A DNA stretch of 55,541 bases from CAZKHG01 sp964552655 (GTDB lineage Bacteria > Bacteroidota > Bacteroidia > Bacteroidales > Tenuifilaceae): the NCBI GenBank assembly GCA_964552655.1, contig CAZKHG010000020.1:1-55541 (forward strand). Reading direction: 5' to 3'. The notes under the pieces were generated by a model. That model did no database searches and was not told the origin of the DNA. It saw only the letters and a list, made by a program, of their open reading frames with translations. The position numbers and the translations under genes are program-made. This document shows, one piece after another, positions 1 through 7,196 of the stretch (the first letter of the stretch is position 1; every line of letters begins with the position of its first letter).

Positions 1-2
1 AG

Positions 3-866
3 CTATCCCAAATAGCTCTTCAGGATTTTGCTTCGGGTGGTTTGTTTCAGCCTCTTGATGGCTTTCTCCTTGATCTGGCGAACGCGTTCTCGGGTTAGGT
101 CAAACTCCTCTCCTATCTCTTCAAGGGTATGCGGGTGTTTGCCGTTTAACCCGAAATAAAGTCTGATGATATTGGCTTCGCGTGGGGTGAGAGTGGCAAG
201 TGCACGTTCAATCTCCTTTCTAAGGCTATCGTTAAGCAGCCCCCTGTCGGGCGAAGGGGAATCCTGCGAAAGCATAACGTCGTAAAGGTTGCTGTCGTCA
301 TCGGAGGTAAGAGGAGCATCCATGGAAACGTGGCGGTTTGAGCTGCGCAATGCCTCTTTAATATCATCCGATGCCAGCTCCAGTATTTCTGACAACTCCT
401 CAACCGATGGTTCCCGTTCATACCGTTGCTCCAGCTCCATAAAAGCTTTATTCACCTTATTAATTGATCCGATCTTATTTAACGGGAGCTTGACAATCCG
501 GGCCTGCTCCGCTAGAGCCTGCAAAATGGATTGACGGATCCACCAGACTGCATACGAAATAAACTTGAAACCACGGGTTTCGTCGAATCGTTGGGCAGCC
601 TTAATAAGGCCAAGGTTCCCTTCATTGATCAGGTCCGGCAAACTCAACCCCTGGTTCTGATACTGTTTGGCAACAGATACGACAAACCGCAGGTTTGCCT
701 TTACCAGCTTGTTAAGCGCCTCCTCATCCCCCTCCTTCAGCTTACGGGCAAGGTTAACCTCTTCGTCGGGCGACAGTAAATCAACCTTACCGATCTCATG
801 CAAATACTTATCCAAGGAAACAGTTTCCCTGTTAGTTACCTGCTTGATTATCTTCAGCTGCCTCAT
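3..866 (-). CDS. rpoD: Primary RNA polymerase sigma factor (sigma-70/RpoD)
   Basis: This 287-residue protein directs core RNA polymerase to housekeeping promoters. It starts at an ATG and begins with the short region 1.2 (VSLDKYLHEIGKVDLLSPDEE), with no region 1.1. Region 2 follows around residues 50-120 and includes the -10-melting segment GFKFISYAVWWIRQSI. Region 3 follows, and region 4.2 carries the helix-turn-helix TLEEIGEEFDLTRERVRQIK near the C-terminus. About 287 residues is the usual size for the Bacteroidota primary sigma factor, which is much shorter than E. coli RpoD. The factor is expected to recognise TAnnTTTG -7 boxes, which occur in front of many genes here. The gene is complete: its stop codon lies three bases inside the window edge. 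Confidence 0.95.
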   Translation of the reverse strand: MRQLKIIKQVTNRETVSLDKYLHEIGKVDLLSPDEEVNLARKLKEGDEEALNKLVKANLRFVVSVAKQYQNQGLSLPDLINEGNLGLIKAAQRFDETRGFKFISYAVWWIRQSILQALAEQARIVKLPLNKIGSINKVNKAFMELEQRYEREPSVEELSEILELASDDIKEALRSSNRHVSMDAPLTSDDDSNLYDVMLSQDSPSPDRGLLNDSLRKEIERALATLTPREANIIRLYFGLNGKHPHTLEEIGEEFDLTRERVRQIKEKAIKRLKQTTRSKILKSYLG

Positions 867-1132
867 TGGTTTTAATTAAAAAACTGAATTTGAGCGGTTG
901 AATATAATTATTAATTAATAAAATCAAGTTGTTATAGCTAATTTTTTTTAACATTTGTGGAAAACCTGAATATTTCTTTCCCAATAATTTGGTTTTATAT
1001 CGGGGAAATATATAATATTGCAAAAAATTCCTAAGAGTTGCTCAATTGATTTGTAAATCCCAAGGCTTTTTTTCTTAATCAACGTGTATTCCAAAAAATC
1101 GTTTTCTATATTACTAATTTATTCATCGTATT

Positions 1133-2977
1133 ATGTATGATATTCTTGAGCTAAACAAGATGTTGCTTCCTGACTTAAAGGAGGTGGCAAAAAAAATGAA
1201 AATCAAAAAAATTGATTCGCTCGCTAAAGAGGATCTGGTTTACAAAATTCTCGATCAACAGGCAATTGATGCCGCCAACGATCCTAAACCCAAAAGGAGA
1301 GATAAAAAAGAGGACAAAAAGGAGGTTAAAAAAGAGTTACACAAACCTGAGAAAAGGGAATTTGCAAGGGAAGAAAAAAAGGTTTTCAGAAAAGAAGAAG
1401 TTACCCCTGCTGCCGTTGAACCTAAACCCGACTTTCAACCTGAAAAGCCCAGAGTTTCGGTCCCCCTTACTGAAATGCCCGCACCATCCGAGAATAATTT
1501 TAACCGGAATAAAAGGCAAAGGTTTATCCGTAAAAAGGATACCATCCGGGAGTTTTACTCCGATCAGCCTAAACAAAAACCTAAGGATGACAAGCTGGTT
1601 CCCCTGCCCGAGGTTGAAGAGGATTCCAGACTTGTTGAAAATGTTGTAAGTGTTGAACCGACTATTGATGTAGCCGTTGATTTTGAGCCACCGGTTGTTG
1701 CCTCCGAAACCCCAATTGTTGAAGTTGAACCCGGTAAAGAATTGCCAATCTACCAAAAAACAGAAGGTTTGGCTGATGAGGATCGTAAAGCCCATTTCCG
1801 CGATCAGAACTTCAAGAAAGGTTTTGACCGGAAAAATGTTGACAGGTTGGATTTTGACGGGGTTATCAATGCAACCGGGGTGCTGGAAATTATGCCCGAC
1901 GGGTATGGTTTCCTGCGTTCATCCGATTATAACTACCTCAGCTCCCCCGATGATGTTTACGTTTCACAATCGCAGATAAAGCTGTTTGGCCTGAAAACCG
2001 GTGATACAGTAACCGGTACAGTTCGTCCACCAAAAGAGGGCGAAAAGTATTTCCCGTTGATTAAGGTTAATGAGATCAATGGTCGTAGCCCGGAGTATAT
2101 CCGCGATCGCGTTCCGTTCGACTACCTTACACCACTTTTCCCCAACGAGAAATTCACCCTGATCGGCAACGGGATGAACTTACTCTCAGCCAGGGTAGTT
2201 GATATGTTTGCCCCCATTGGTAAAGGCCAAAGAGGGTTGATTGTTGCCCAGCCAAAAACCGGTAAAACCATTCTTTTAAAAGATATTGCCAACTCCATAG
2301 CCGCCAATCACCCCGAGGTGTATATGATTGTTCTGCTCATTGATGAGCGCCCCGAGGAGGTAACTGATATGGCCCGCAGTGTTAATGCTGAGGTGATCTC
2401 ATCTACATTTGATGAACCCGCTGAACGTCATGTGCGAATCGCCAATATCGTGCTTGAAAAAGCAAAACGCCTTGTTGAGTGCGGCCATGACGTGGTGATC
2501 CTGCTCGACTCAATCACCCGTTTAGCCCGTGCATTTAACACTGTGCAACCAGCATCCGGGAAGGTTCTATCGGGCGGTGTTGATGCCAATGCGCTCCACA
2601 AACCAAAACGTTTCTTTGGTGCTGCACGTAACATCGAAAACGGGGGTTCTCTTACAATTCTTTCAACCGCTCTAACTGAGACAGGAAGTAAAATGGACGA
2701 GGTGATCTTTGAGGAGTTTAAGGGCACCGGGAATATGGAACTGCAGCTCGACCGGAAACTTTCAAACAAGCGTATCTTCCCATCTGTAGATATCACCGCC
2801 TCAAGCACCCGACGTGAGGATTTACTTCTTGATAAGGAGAAGCTGCAAAAGATTTGGATACTTCGCAACTACCTCACCGACATGAACTCGGTTGAGGCCA
2901 TGGAATTCCTGAAGGACAGGCTGGTTAAAACCCAGAATAACGAGGAGTTCTTGTGGTCTATGAATAGCGATTTTTAG
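1133..2977 (+). CDS. rho: Transcription termination factor Rho, with long charged insert
   Basis: Rho is a hexameric RNA helicase that ends transcription of untranslated RNA. Residues 1-45 form the Rho_N helical domain (ELNKMLLPDLKEVAKKMKIK). Residues about 50-240 are a Lys/Glu/Pro-rich, low-complexity insert, as is usual in Bacteroidota. The RNA-binding cold-shock-like domain follows (GVLEIMPDGYGFLRSSDYNY), then the RecA-like ATPase. The ATPase has a P-loop near residues 366-380 (RGLIVAQPKTGKT), a Walker B region (DVVILLDSITRLARA) and a Q/R-loop region. At 614 residues it is much longer than E. coli Rho (419), and the insert explains this. The start is ATG. No clear Shine-Dalgarno or TAnnTTTG box was found in the 266-base gap upstream. 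Confidence 0.96.
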   Translation: MYDILELNKMLLPDLKEVAKKMKIKKIDSLAKEDLVYKILDQQAIDAANDPKPKRRDKKEDKKEVKKELHKPEKREFAREEKKVFRKEEVTPAAVEPKPDFQPEKPRVSVPLTEMPAPSENNFNRNKRQRFIRKKDTIREFYSDQPKQKPKDDKLVPLPEVEEDSRLVENVVSVEPTIDVAVDFEPPVVASETPIVEVEPGKELPIYQKTEGLADEDRKAHFRDQNFKKGFDRKNVDRLDFDGVINATGVLEIMPDGYGFLRSSDYNYLSSPDDVYVSQSQIKLFGLKTGDTVTGTVRPPKEGEKYFPLIKVNEINGRSPEYIRDRVPFDYLTPLFPNEKFTLIGNGMNLLSARVVDMFAPIGKGQRGLIVAQPKTGKTILLKDIANSIAANHPEVYMIVLLIDERPEEVTDMARSVNAEVISSTFDEPAERHVRIANIVLEKAKRLVECGHDVVILLDSITRLARAFNTVQPASGKVLSGGVDANALHKPKRFFGAARNIENGGSLTILSTALTETGSKMDEVIFEEFKGTGNMELQLDRKLSNKRIFPSVDITASSTRREDLLLDKEKLQKIWILRNYLTDMNSVEAMEFLKDRLVKTQNNEEFLWSMNSDF

Positions 2978-2983
2978 TAATTA

Positions 2984-3017
2984 GAATTCAGTAGTCAGAA
3001 TTCAGTAGTCAGAAGTC
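2984..3017. repeat. Tandem 14-bp repeat GAATTCAGTAGTCA (two copies plus partial third)
   Basis: GAATTCAGTAGTCA occurs at 2984-2997 and again at 2998-3011, followed by the partial copy GAAGTC. It sits between the rho stop codon and the ssrA promoter. The reverse complement of the same unit, circularly permuted, recurs at 54046-54080 in front of the gamma-carbonic anhydrase gene. It is therefore an interspersed short repeat and not a local duplication. Confidence 0.7.
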
Positions 3018-3056
3018 TAAAATGACTTTAATTACTGGATTCTGATTTTTTTTTGA

Positions 3057-3064
3057 TATCTTTG
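3057..3064 (+). promoter_or_regulatory. ssrA promoter -7 box (TATCTTTG)
   Basis: TATCTTTG matches the Bacteroidota consensus TAnnTTTG. It lies 15 bases before the mature 5' end of tmRNA, which suits a start site near 3070 followed by RNase P trimming. No convincing -33 element was identified. Confidence 0.65.
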
Positions 3065-3079
3065 CGATCCCTAGTGACT

Positions 3080-3476
3080 GGGGCTGACCTGGTTTTGACA
3101 GCAAGCAGAATGGGTCTGTAAGCATGTCGAGCGTTGTGAAGCTGGCTCGTAAATCCCAGGACTCAAACCAATAAACGGCGAATCAAATTACGCTCTTGCT
3201 GCTTAATTTGCAAAGCAAATTAGCTTAATTCCTTGCCCCAGGTGGCAGGGAACAAGATGTCTCTCCGGGAACTCTGCCTTGTAGTTTCCGGTAAACGGGG
3301 CACCGAACCTTCAAGGATAGCCAGGCCGACGCCTTTAAGACCTGGTGAAATAACAAAGGATAAGGATTAACCCGGTTGCCTCCCACCTCGTTAGTCCCGA
3401 CAACCAAGAGAGGCTAAGCATGTAGAAAGCAGTCTGGTTCCTTGTTTGGACGAGGGTTCGACTCCCTCCAGCTCCA
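3080..3476 (+). ncRNA. ssrA: tmRNA (transfer-messenger RNA)
   Basis: tmRNA rescues stalled ribosomes and tags the unfinished protein for proteolysis. The 5' end GGGGCTG pairs over seven bases with CAGCTCC at the 3' end, allowing one G-U pair, to form the alanine-type acceptor stem. The T-arm GGGTTCGACTCCC precedes it. The tag-reading frame runs from resume codon GGC (3177-3179) to TAA (3204-3206) and encodes GESNYALAA. The pseudoknot region follows as a series of GC-rich helices. The CCA tail is not encoded, because the sequence after the discriminator A is CAA. The gene has its own -7 box upstream and an intrinsic terminator directly downstream. Confidence 0.96.
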
Positions 3477-3481
3477 CAATG

Positions 3482-3508
3482 ACCACTCCTATACGAGTGG
3501 TTTTTTTG
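3482..3508 (+). terminator. Intrinsic terminator of ssrA
   Basis: ACCACTC (3482-3488) pairs with GAGTGGT (3495-3501) across a six-base loop and is followed by a T-run. It lies six bases after the tmRNA 3' end. Confidence 0.85.
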
Positions 3509-3528
3509 TTTTGTATAAAAACTTATAC

Positions 3529-3546
3529 TATACCCGATAAGGTATA
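3529..3546. promoter_or_regulatory. HipB-type operator O1 (palindrome TATACC-N6-GGTATA)
   Basis: The perfect palindrome TATACC CGATAA GGTATA is the first of three copies in front of hipB. The arrangement (short arms, GG/CC core, central spacer) is similar in kind to the operators bound by HipB of E. coli, so autoregulation by the product of the next gene is inferred. Confidence 0.7.
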
Positions 3547-3568
3547 TTTTTTGATGTTTAATTTATTT

Positions 3569-3586
3569 TATACCCGAAAAGGTATA
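3569..3586. promoter_or_regulatory. HipB-type operator O2
   Basis: TATACC CGAAAA GGTATA is a second perfect-arm copy, starting 40 bp after O1. A further half site, TATACC, lies at 3598-3603 just before the promoter box. Confidence 0.7.
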
Positions 3587-3603
3587 TTATTAAATAATAT
3601 ACC

Positions 3604-3611
3604 TATATTTG
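3604..3611 (+). promoter_or_regulatory. hip operon promoter -7 box (TATATTTG)
   Basis: TATATTTG matches TAnnTTTG, 21 bases before the hipB ATG. The half-site TATACC overlaps its left edge by none or few bases, and operator O3 begins inside its last two bases. Any protein on O3 would therefore cover the start site. The expected 5' leader is only about 15 bases. Confidence 0.65.
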
Positions 3612-3627
3612 TACCCGAAAAGGTATA
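3610..3627. promoter_or_regulatory. HipB-type operator O3, overlapping the transcription start
   Basis: TGTACC CGAAAA GGTATA has one mismatch in the left arm and an identical spacer to O2. It starts 41 bp after O2. The three operators are thus on nearly the same helical face if bound as a higher-order complex. Confidence 0.7.
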
Positions 3628-3631
3628 AAAA

Positions 3632-3853
3632 ATGAAACTTAGGGAATTTGTAAAAGAGAAAAGGGGCGTGAATAACCTTACTCAAGTTGAACTAGCGGAA
3701 AAAGCCGGAGTGGGTTTACGATTTGTCCGGGATCTTGAGCAGGGCAAGGAGAGCTTACGCCTGGATAAGGTTAACCAGGTACTTCAACTGTTTGGATATC
3801 AAGTTGGTGCTATACCAATATCCCGAAATATTATAAACGATGAGAAGAGCTGA
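3632..3853 (+). CDS. hipB: XRE-family antitoxin/repressor, HipB-like
   Basis: This 73-residue DNA-binding protein has one lambda-repressor-type helix-turn-helix. TQVELAEKAGVGLRFVRDLEQG spans about residues 17-38, followed by the hydrophobic stretch VNQVLQLFGYQVG typical of the HipB/y4mF family. It presumably dimerises on the three palindromes upstream and represses its own operon. Its last 14 bases overlap the next gene, so the two are translationally coupled. The start ATG follows AAGGTATAAAAA, which offers only a weak Shine-Dalgarno. The family assignment is firm. The repressor role is inferred from the operators and synteny. Confidence 0.85.
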   Translation: MKLREFVKEKRGVNNLTQVELAEKAGVGLRFVRDLEQGKESLRLDKVNQVLQLFGYQVGAIPISRNIINDEKS

Positions 3854-4172
3854 AATCAGGATATATGATAAAACTGCTGGTTGGCTCACACAGGATGAGA
3901 ACGGGTATCGTTTCGTCTATGAAGATACCTACCTCCAAAGTGAAAATTCTCAACCGGTAAGCCTGACAATGCCATTGCAGGCAAAACCATTTACCAGCAA
4001 TGTCCTCTTCCCCTTCTTCGATGGGTTAATCCCCGAAGGTTGGTTGCTGGATATTGCCCAAAAAAACTGGAAGTTGAATCCGCGTGACCGCATGGGGTTA
4101 CTAATGTTATGCTGTAAAGATTGCATTGGTGCAGTAAGTGTTCACCCAGTTAACGAGGAGGATACAAAATGA
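3840..4172 (+). CDS. hipS: HipA N-terminal-domain protein, HipS-like
   Basis: This 110-residue protein equals the N-terminal subdomain of HipA (couple_hipA type) as a stand-alone gene. Recognisable pieces are the beta-strand start EIRIYDKTAGWL, the core QPVSLTMPL, and FPFFDGLIPEGW followed by CIGAVSVHP. In the E. coli HipBST system the equivalent small protein HipS is the antitoxin that inhibits the kinase, reportedly through a tryptophan that reaches the active site. W68 here, in PEGW, is a candidate for that residue. The gene overlaps hipB by 14 bases and the kinase gene by ATGA. Split HipA genes are common in Bacteroidota, so antitoxin activity is inferred and not shown. Confidence 0.8.
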   Translation: MRRAEIRIYDKTAGWLTQDENGYRFVYEDTYLQSENSQPVSLTMPLQAKPFTSNVLFPFFDGLIPEGWLLDIAQKNWKLNPRDRMGLLMLCCKDCIGAVSVHPVNEEDTK

Positions 4173-5113
4173 AACGTTGCCTGTACTGCTACCAACCTCT
4201 TGGTAAAGAGGAAACAGATTACCATCCCACCTGCAGTAGAAAAATATTTGGGACACCCATACCTCCTAGGTTACCTTACATAGAGGATCAAATGGAGGAA
4301 TTGGCAGTACAGGTGGTAAAAAGTCAGCTGTCAGTTACCGGTGTTCAACCAAAAATATCATTGCATATAACATCAAGTGAAAACAAAACCGGGCCAAAGC
4401 GATTTACGATAGTTGGTCTTTGGGGAGGGTATATTCTAAAACCTCCAACTTCACATTACCCTCTGCTACCAGAGGTTGAAGACCTCACCATGCATCTTGC
4501 AGAAATAGCCAGGATCAAGGTAGTTCCGCATAGCCTGATCCGATTTCAATCAGGGAGTCTTGCGTATATCACCAAACGTATTGATCGAAATAATAAAGCA
4601 AAAATTCACATGGAGGATATGTGTCAGCTAACTGAGCGGTTGACCGAGGATAAGTATCATGGTTCTTATGAACAAATTGCTAAAACAATTTTAAAATTTT
4701 CTACCAACCCTGGGTTGGACATCGTGAATTTTTTCGAACAAGTTCTTTTCTCTTTCCTAACAGGCAATGCAGATATGCACTTAAAGAACTTCTCACTAAT
4801 CAACCTACCGGAGTTAGGGTATGTGCTCTCCCCTGCTTACGATATGGTTGCAACCGCTTTAGTTAATCCTGCTGATGATGAAGAACTGGGATTGACCCTG
4901 AATGGTAAAAAGAAAAGGCTAAAACGTAATGATTTTATAGTAGCTTTCAATACTTTAAAATTGGATACGAAACAGCAGGACAATATTTTTAAAAAGATGG
5001 AGAAAGCCAGGGATCTATGGTTAGAGTTTATCAAAATCAGTTTTATATCTGATGAATTCAAGAAAACGTACAAGGAACTTATCGAAGAGAGGTTTTCAAG
5101 ATTAGCAAATTAA
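4169..5113 (+). CDS. hipT: HipA-family Ser/Thr kinase toxin, HipT-like
   Basis: This is a 314-residue kinase of the HipA C-terminal type. Relatives phosphorylate aminoacyl-tRNA synthetases (GltX for HipA, TrpS for HipT) and arrest translation. The N-terminus has a small Cys motif (CLYC, then HPTC), common in Bacteroidota members. The loop S55-V-T57-GVQPK corresponds to the autophosphorylation loop. K90 in YILKP is the likely ATP lysine. GNADMHLKN supplies catalytic D202 and N207, and AYDMV supplies metal-binding D225. All key residues are intact, so the kinase should be active. It is translationally coupled to hipS by ATGA overlap and has GAGGAG about eight bases before its ATG. The target is unknown. 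Confidence 0.88.
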   Translation: MKRCLYCYQPLGKEETDYHPTCSRKIFGTPIPPRLPYIEDQMEELAVQVVKSQLSVTGVQPKISLHITSSENKTGPKRFTIVGLWGGYILKPPTSHYPLLPEVEDLTMHLAEIARIKVVPHSLIRFQSGSLAYITKRIDRNNKAKIHMEDMCQLTERLTEDKYHGSYEQIAKTILKFSTNPGLDIVNFFEQVLFSFLTGNADMHLKNFSLINLPELGYVLSPAYDMVATALVNPADDEELGLTLNGKKKRLKRNDFIVAFNTLKLDTKQQDNIFKKMEKARDLWLEFIKISFISDEFKKTYKELIEERFSRLAN

Positions 5114-5725
5114 TTCCCAAACTTCAAACTAAGATTTGATAATATAAACCAGTCAATGAGATTGTAGTGTGTAAATAAGTCATCCCTTTTCCCAATATGT
5201 ATTAGGTTTTAACCTAAAGAAATCCATTGATCTCTTTATTAAATGAACGCGAGTTCAAAATAATATGTCATACTGAGCATAGCGAAGAAACCCTTTAGGG
5301 TTCAATAAAAATCAACCTATTGCAATGATATACAGATGCTTCTCCGGGATCTCCCGGATCAGCATGATAACTTGATTGTTATTGTAATATCAGTAAATCA
5401 ATGCAATACGCCTAAATCGAATTCAAGTTAAATGAGGATAATTATTTAAACAAGTATAGTTAAACAATTTTCAGAATGTTTTTATTATGCTCAAATAATG
5501 AATCTATAAAAACACAATACGTCTCAATTTGATAATTTCAATCATTATTTTATGTTTTTGAATGATTTAATCATATTCTCTGTTAAATAACTTTAAGCGG
5601 GATCAGAAAGTTTTAATTCCCCGAAAATCTTCATTACTTTTAATCTCAATTCTGACAGTCTAATAAATGTATCATCAAGCTGGGCTTCCATTTTATACCC
5701 GTTTTAAAATCTAATTATTTAAAGT
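5114..5725. other. 612-base AT-rich gap without a recognisable gene
   Basis: The gap holds a small palindrome (TTAGGTT...AACCTAA near 5203-5218), the imperfect inverted-repeat element listed separately, and long AT-rich stretches. A 32-codon minus-strand frame (5593-5691, beginning MEAQLDDTFIRLSELR) is open, but too short to accept. No promoter box with a good match was found before the next gene. Confidence 0.6.
5262..5373. repeat. Interspersed inverted-repeat element (MITE/REP-like remnant)
   Basis: The left end ATGTCATACTGAGCATAGCG and the right end CGGATCAGCATGATAAC form an imperfect inverted repeat about 110 bp apart. A near-perfect palindrome TCCGGGA-TC-TCCCGGA lies close to the right end. 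Elements whose ends read TGTCATnCTGAGC are widespread as small non-coding repeats in Bacteroidota and other genomes. This copy looks eroded. The assignment rests on remembered consensus and not on a search. Confidence 0.45.
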
Positions 5726-6415
5726 ATGGATGAACAAATATTAATTGCCTTTATAGCCGTGGTGGTGGTTGGTACCATAATCATTTTAAGCAGCTTTTAC
5801 AACAAAAAGGCAATAATTAAAAGGAAGTTGAAAAAAGCAACAGGCAAAAAGATATCAACGTTTGTTACCGGGGATATCGCCAAGGTGGTTGGTAAAGTGG
5901 AATGTATCGGGGAACCGCTTACGGCTCCATTATCAGGAAGGCGCTGTGCGCATTACACCGTATTGGTGGAAGAAAAGGTATCCACCGGCAAAAGTTCTCA
6001 CTGGAAAACCCTGGTAGAGGAAGAGGTGGCCGGGAAATTTGTGATCAGGGACGGCCGGTATGTTGCTTATATTGACAGTCAAATAGTTAGAAGTTATATT
6101 GTTGAGGATAGGCAGTACAAATCCGGGTTTGGTGAAGATGCCACGGCTGTTCTTGAGCAATACCTTAATGCTCATGGCCAAAAGAGCGAAGGGGTTTTTG
6201 GATGGAATAAAACTTTACGCTATAAAGAGGGAGTGCTTGAGGAAGGCGAGCTGATTGCGGTTATTGGCCGGGGTGAATGGAAAAACTCGGAAAACCTGAA
6301 CCTGCCCGATACCTATGACCGGGTGCTCGTGCTTAAATCTACCGAGAAGGAACCCGTTTACCTGAGCGATGACCCGGATACAGTGAAAATTACCTACGAT
6401 GATTCGTACATGTAG
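5726..6415 (+). CDS. GIDE-domain membrane protein
   Basis: This 229-residue protein has an N-terminal membrane helix (about residues 4-23, ILIAFIAVVVVGTIIILSSF) and a basic stop-transfer segment. The soluble domain resembles the GIDE/BAM domain of the mitochondrial E3 ligase MUL1: GKVECIGEPLTAPLSGRRCAHY, followed by FVIRDGRYVAYID. Bacterial members lack the RING finger and their function is not established. The domain is expected to be cytoplasmic by the positive-inside rule. It stands alone, with 160 bases before the next gene. The domain call is from pattern recognition. No catalytic residue is known. Confidence 0.65.
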   Translation: MDEQILIAFIAVVVVGTIIILSSFYNKKAIIKRKLKKATGKKISTFVTGDIAKVVGKVECIGEPLTAPLSGRRCAHYTVLVEEKVSTGKSSHWKTLVEEEVAGKFVIRDGRYVAYIDSQIVRSYIVEDRQYKSGFGEDATAVLEQYLNAHGQKSEGVFGWNKTLRYKEGVLEEGELIAVIGRGEWKNSENLNLPDTYDRVLVLKSTEKEPVYLSDDPDTVKITYDDSYM

Positions 6416-6578
6416 AGTTCAAAAATTAACAGCACAACCCAAATATTATTTGTAAGCATACCACAATAAGATACTCCAACATTCGAAGTAATTGCCTGTT
6501 GCAACATAAATCTCTTATCATTGTTTATCAATTCATGTTTTTAAATTCCAACGTTGAACAATAACAATTTATAATCAG

Positions 6579-6848
6579 ATGGATGTTAAAAAGCCAATAC
6601 CGGTTGAGATGTTTTACACCCTTACCTGCCCGAATTGCAGAACGCTAAAACGAATGCTCGATGAGGTTTTACCAGGGTACGGGAATAAGTTTGAGTTTAC
6701 ACGCAGCCTTGCAAATTCGCCAATGGGCATGGTTAGAACCATGAAATTGAATATTTTTGCTGTTCCCACACTACTAATCAATAACGAGATCGTTTTCAGA
6801 AGTGTACCAACAAAAGAGGAACTTATCGAAAAACTTAATAGCTACTAA
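6579..6848 (+). CDS. Small thioredoxin-fold protein (CPNC)
   Basis: This 89-residue protein has a beta-alpha-beta start ending in the redox motif C-P-N-C (FYTLTCPNCRTLKRML) near residues 17-20. A cis-proline-like strand (IFAVPTLLINNEIVF) and a final helix (TKEELIEKLN) complete a minimal thioredoxin/glutaredoxin fold. There is no signal peptide, so it should be cytoplasmic. The spacing to the following small membrane protein is 17 bases, which suggests co-transcription. The substrate is unknown. It could reduce a metalloprotein or act as a redox adaptor. Confidence 0.75.
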   Translation: MDVKKPIPVEMFYTLTCPNCRTLKRMLDEVLPGYGNKFEFTRSLANSPMGMVRTMKLNIFAVPTLLINNEIVFRSVPTKEELIEKLNSY

Positions 6849-6865
6849 AACTTAAATCAAAAAAA

Positions 6866-7090
6866 ATGGAAAGAAAGAAAAAACTCAGATGTCCGCTTGG
6901 TGTTCCGGGTGGAATTCTTGCCGCGATCATCGGTCTGGTTGGAGTTATAGCCAACATTATAACCTTTAGCTGGTTAGGGTTGATTACCTCGTTTGCACTG
7001 ATATTGATTGCTATGCCGTTTGTTCGTGTAACCATGATGGTGCATTCAGCTAATGACCGGTTGGATGAGCTGGAGAGCAAGGTGAAGTAG
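6866..7090 (+). CDS. Small two-helix membrane protein, unknown function
   Basis: This 74-residue protein starts with a basic cluster (MERKKKLRC) followed by two hydrophobic helices, GGILAAIIGLVGVIANIITF and LGLITSFALILIAMPFV. It ends with a charged tail (ANDRLDELESKVK) that could form a short coiled coil. It follows the thioredoxin gene closely and is closed by a strong terminator. No family was recognised. Confidence 0.6.
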   Translation: MERKKKLRCPLGVPGGILAAIIGLVGVIANIITFSWLGLITSFALILIAMPFVRVTMMVHSANDRLDELESKVK

Positions 7091-7108
7091 CTTTTTTCAA
7101 TCAATAAT

Positions 7109-7137
7109 AACCCAGGCATCAACCTGGGTTGTTTTTT
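7109..7137. terminator. Intrinsic terminator between convergent genes
   Basis: AACCCAGG (7109-7116) pairs with CCTGGGTT (7123-7130) across a six-base loop, followed by GTTTTTT. It ends the small-membrane-protein transcript and may serve the convergent decarboxylase-like gene poorly, since that side lacks a T-run. Confidence 0.8.
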
Positions 7138-7196
7138 ATCTACCCCAAAAAATTACGATGTAAATATAGCAGCCACCCTAGAAGGATTTTCTATAA

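Noticed and set aside
1337..1795. 152-codon minus-strand frame inside rho
   Set aside because: It is antisense to the low-complexity Lys/Glu insert, with no homology. It is a shadow frame.
3446..3476. tRNA-like T-arm and acceptor sequence
   Set aside because: It is the 3' end of tmRNA, not a separate tRNA.
3840..5113. Split HipA as a frameshifted single hipA gene
   Set aside because: The break falls at the domain boundary with a clean ATGA overlap and a Shine-Dalgarno before the second ATG, and split HipA genes are normal in relatives.
5593..5691. 32-codon minus-strand frame beginning MEAQLDDTFIRLSELR
   Set aside because: It is coding-like in composition but too short, with no promoter box, no Shine-Dalgarno and no family match. 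It may be a gene remnant.
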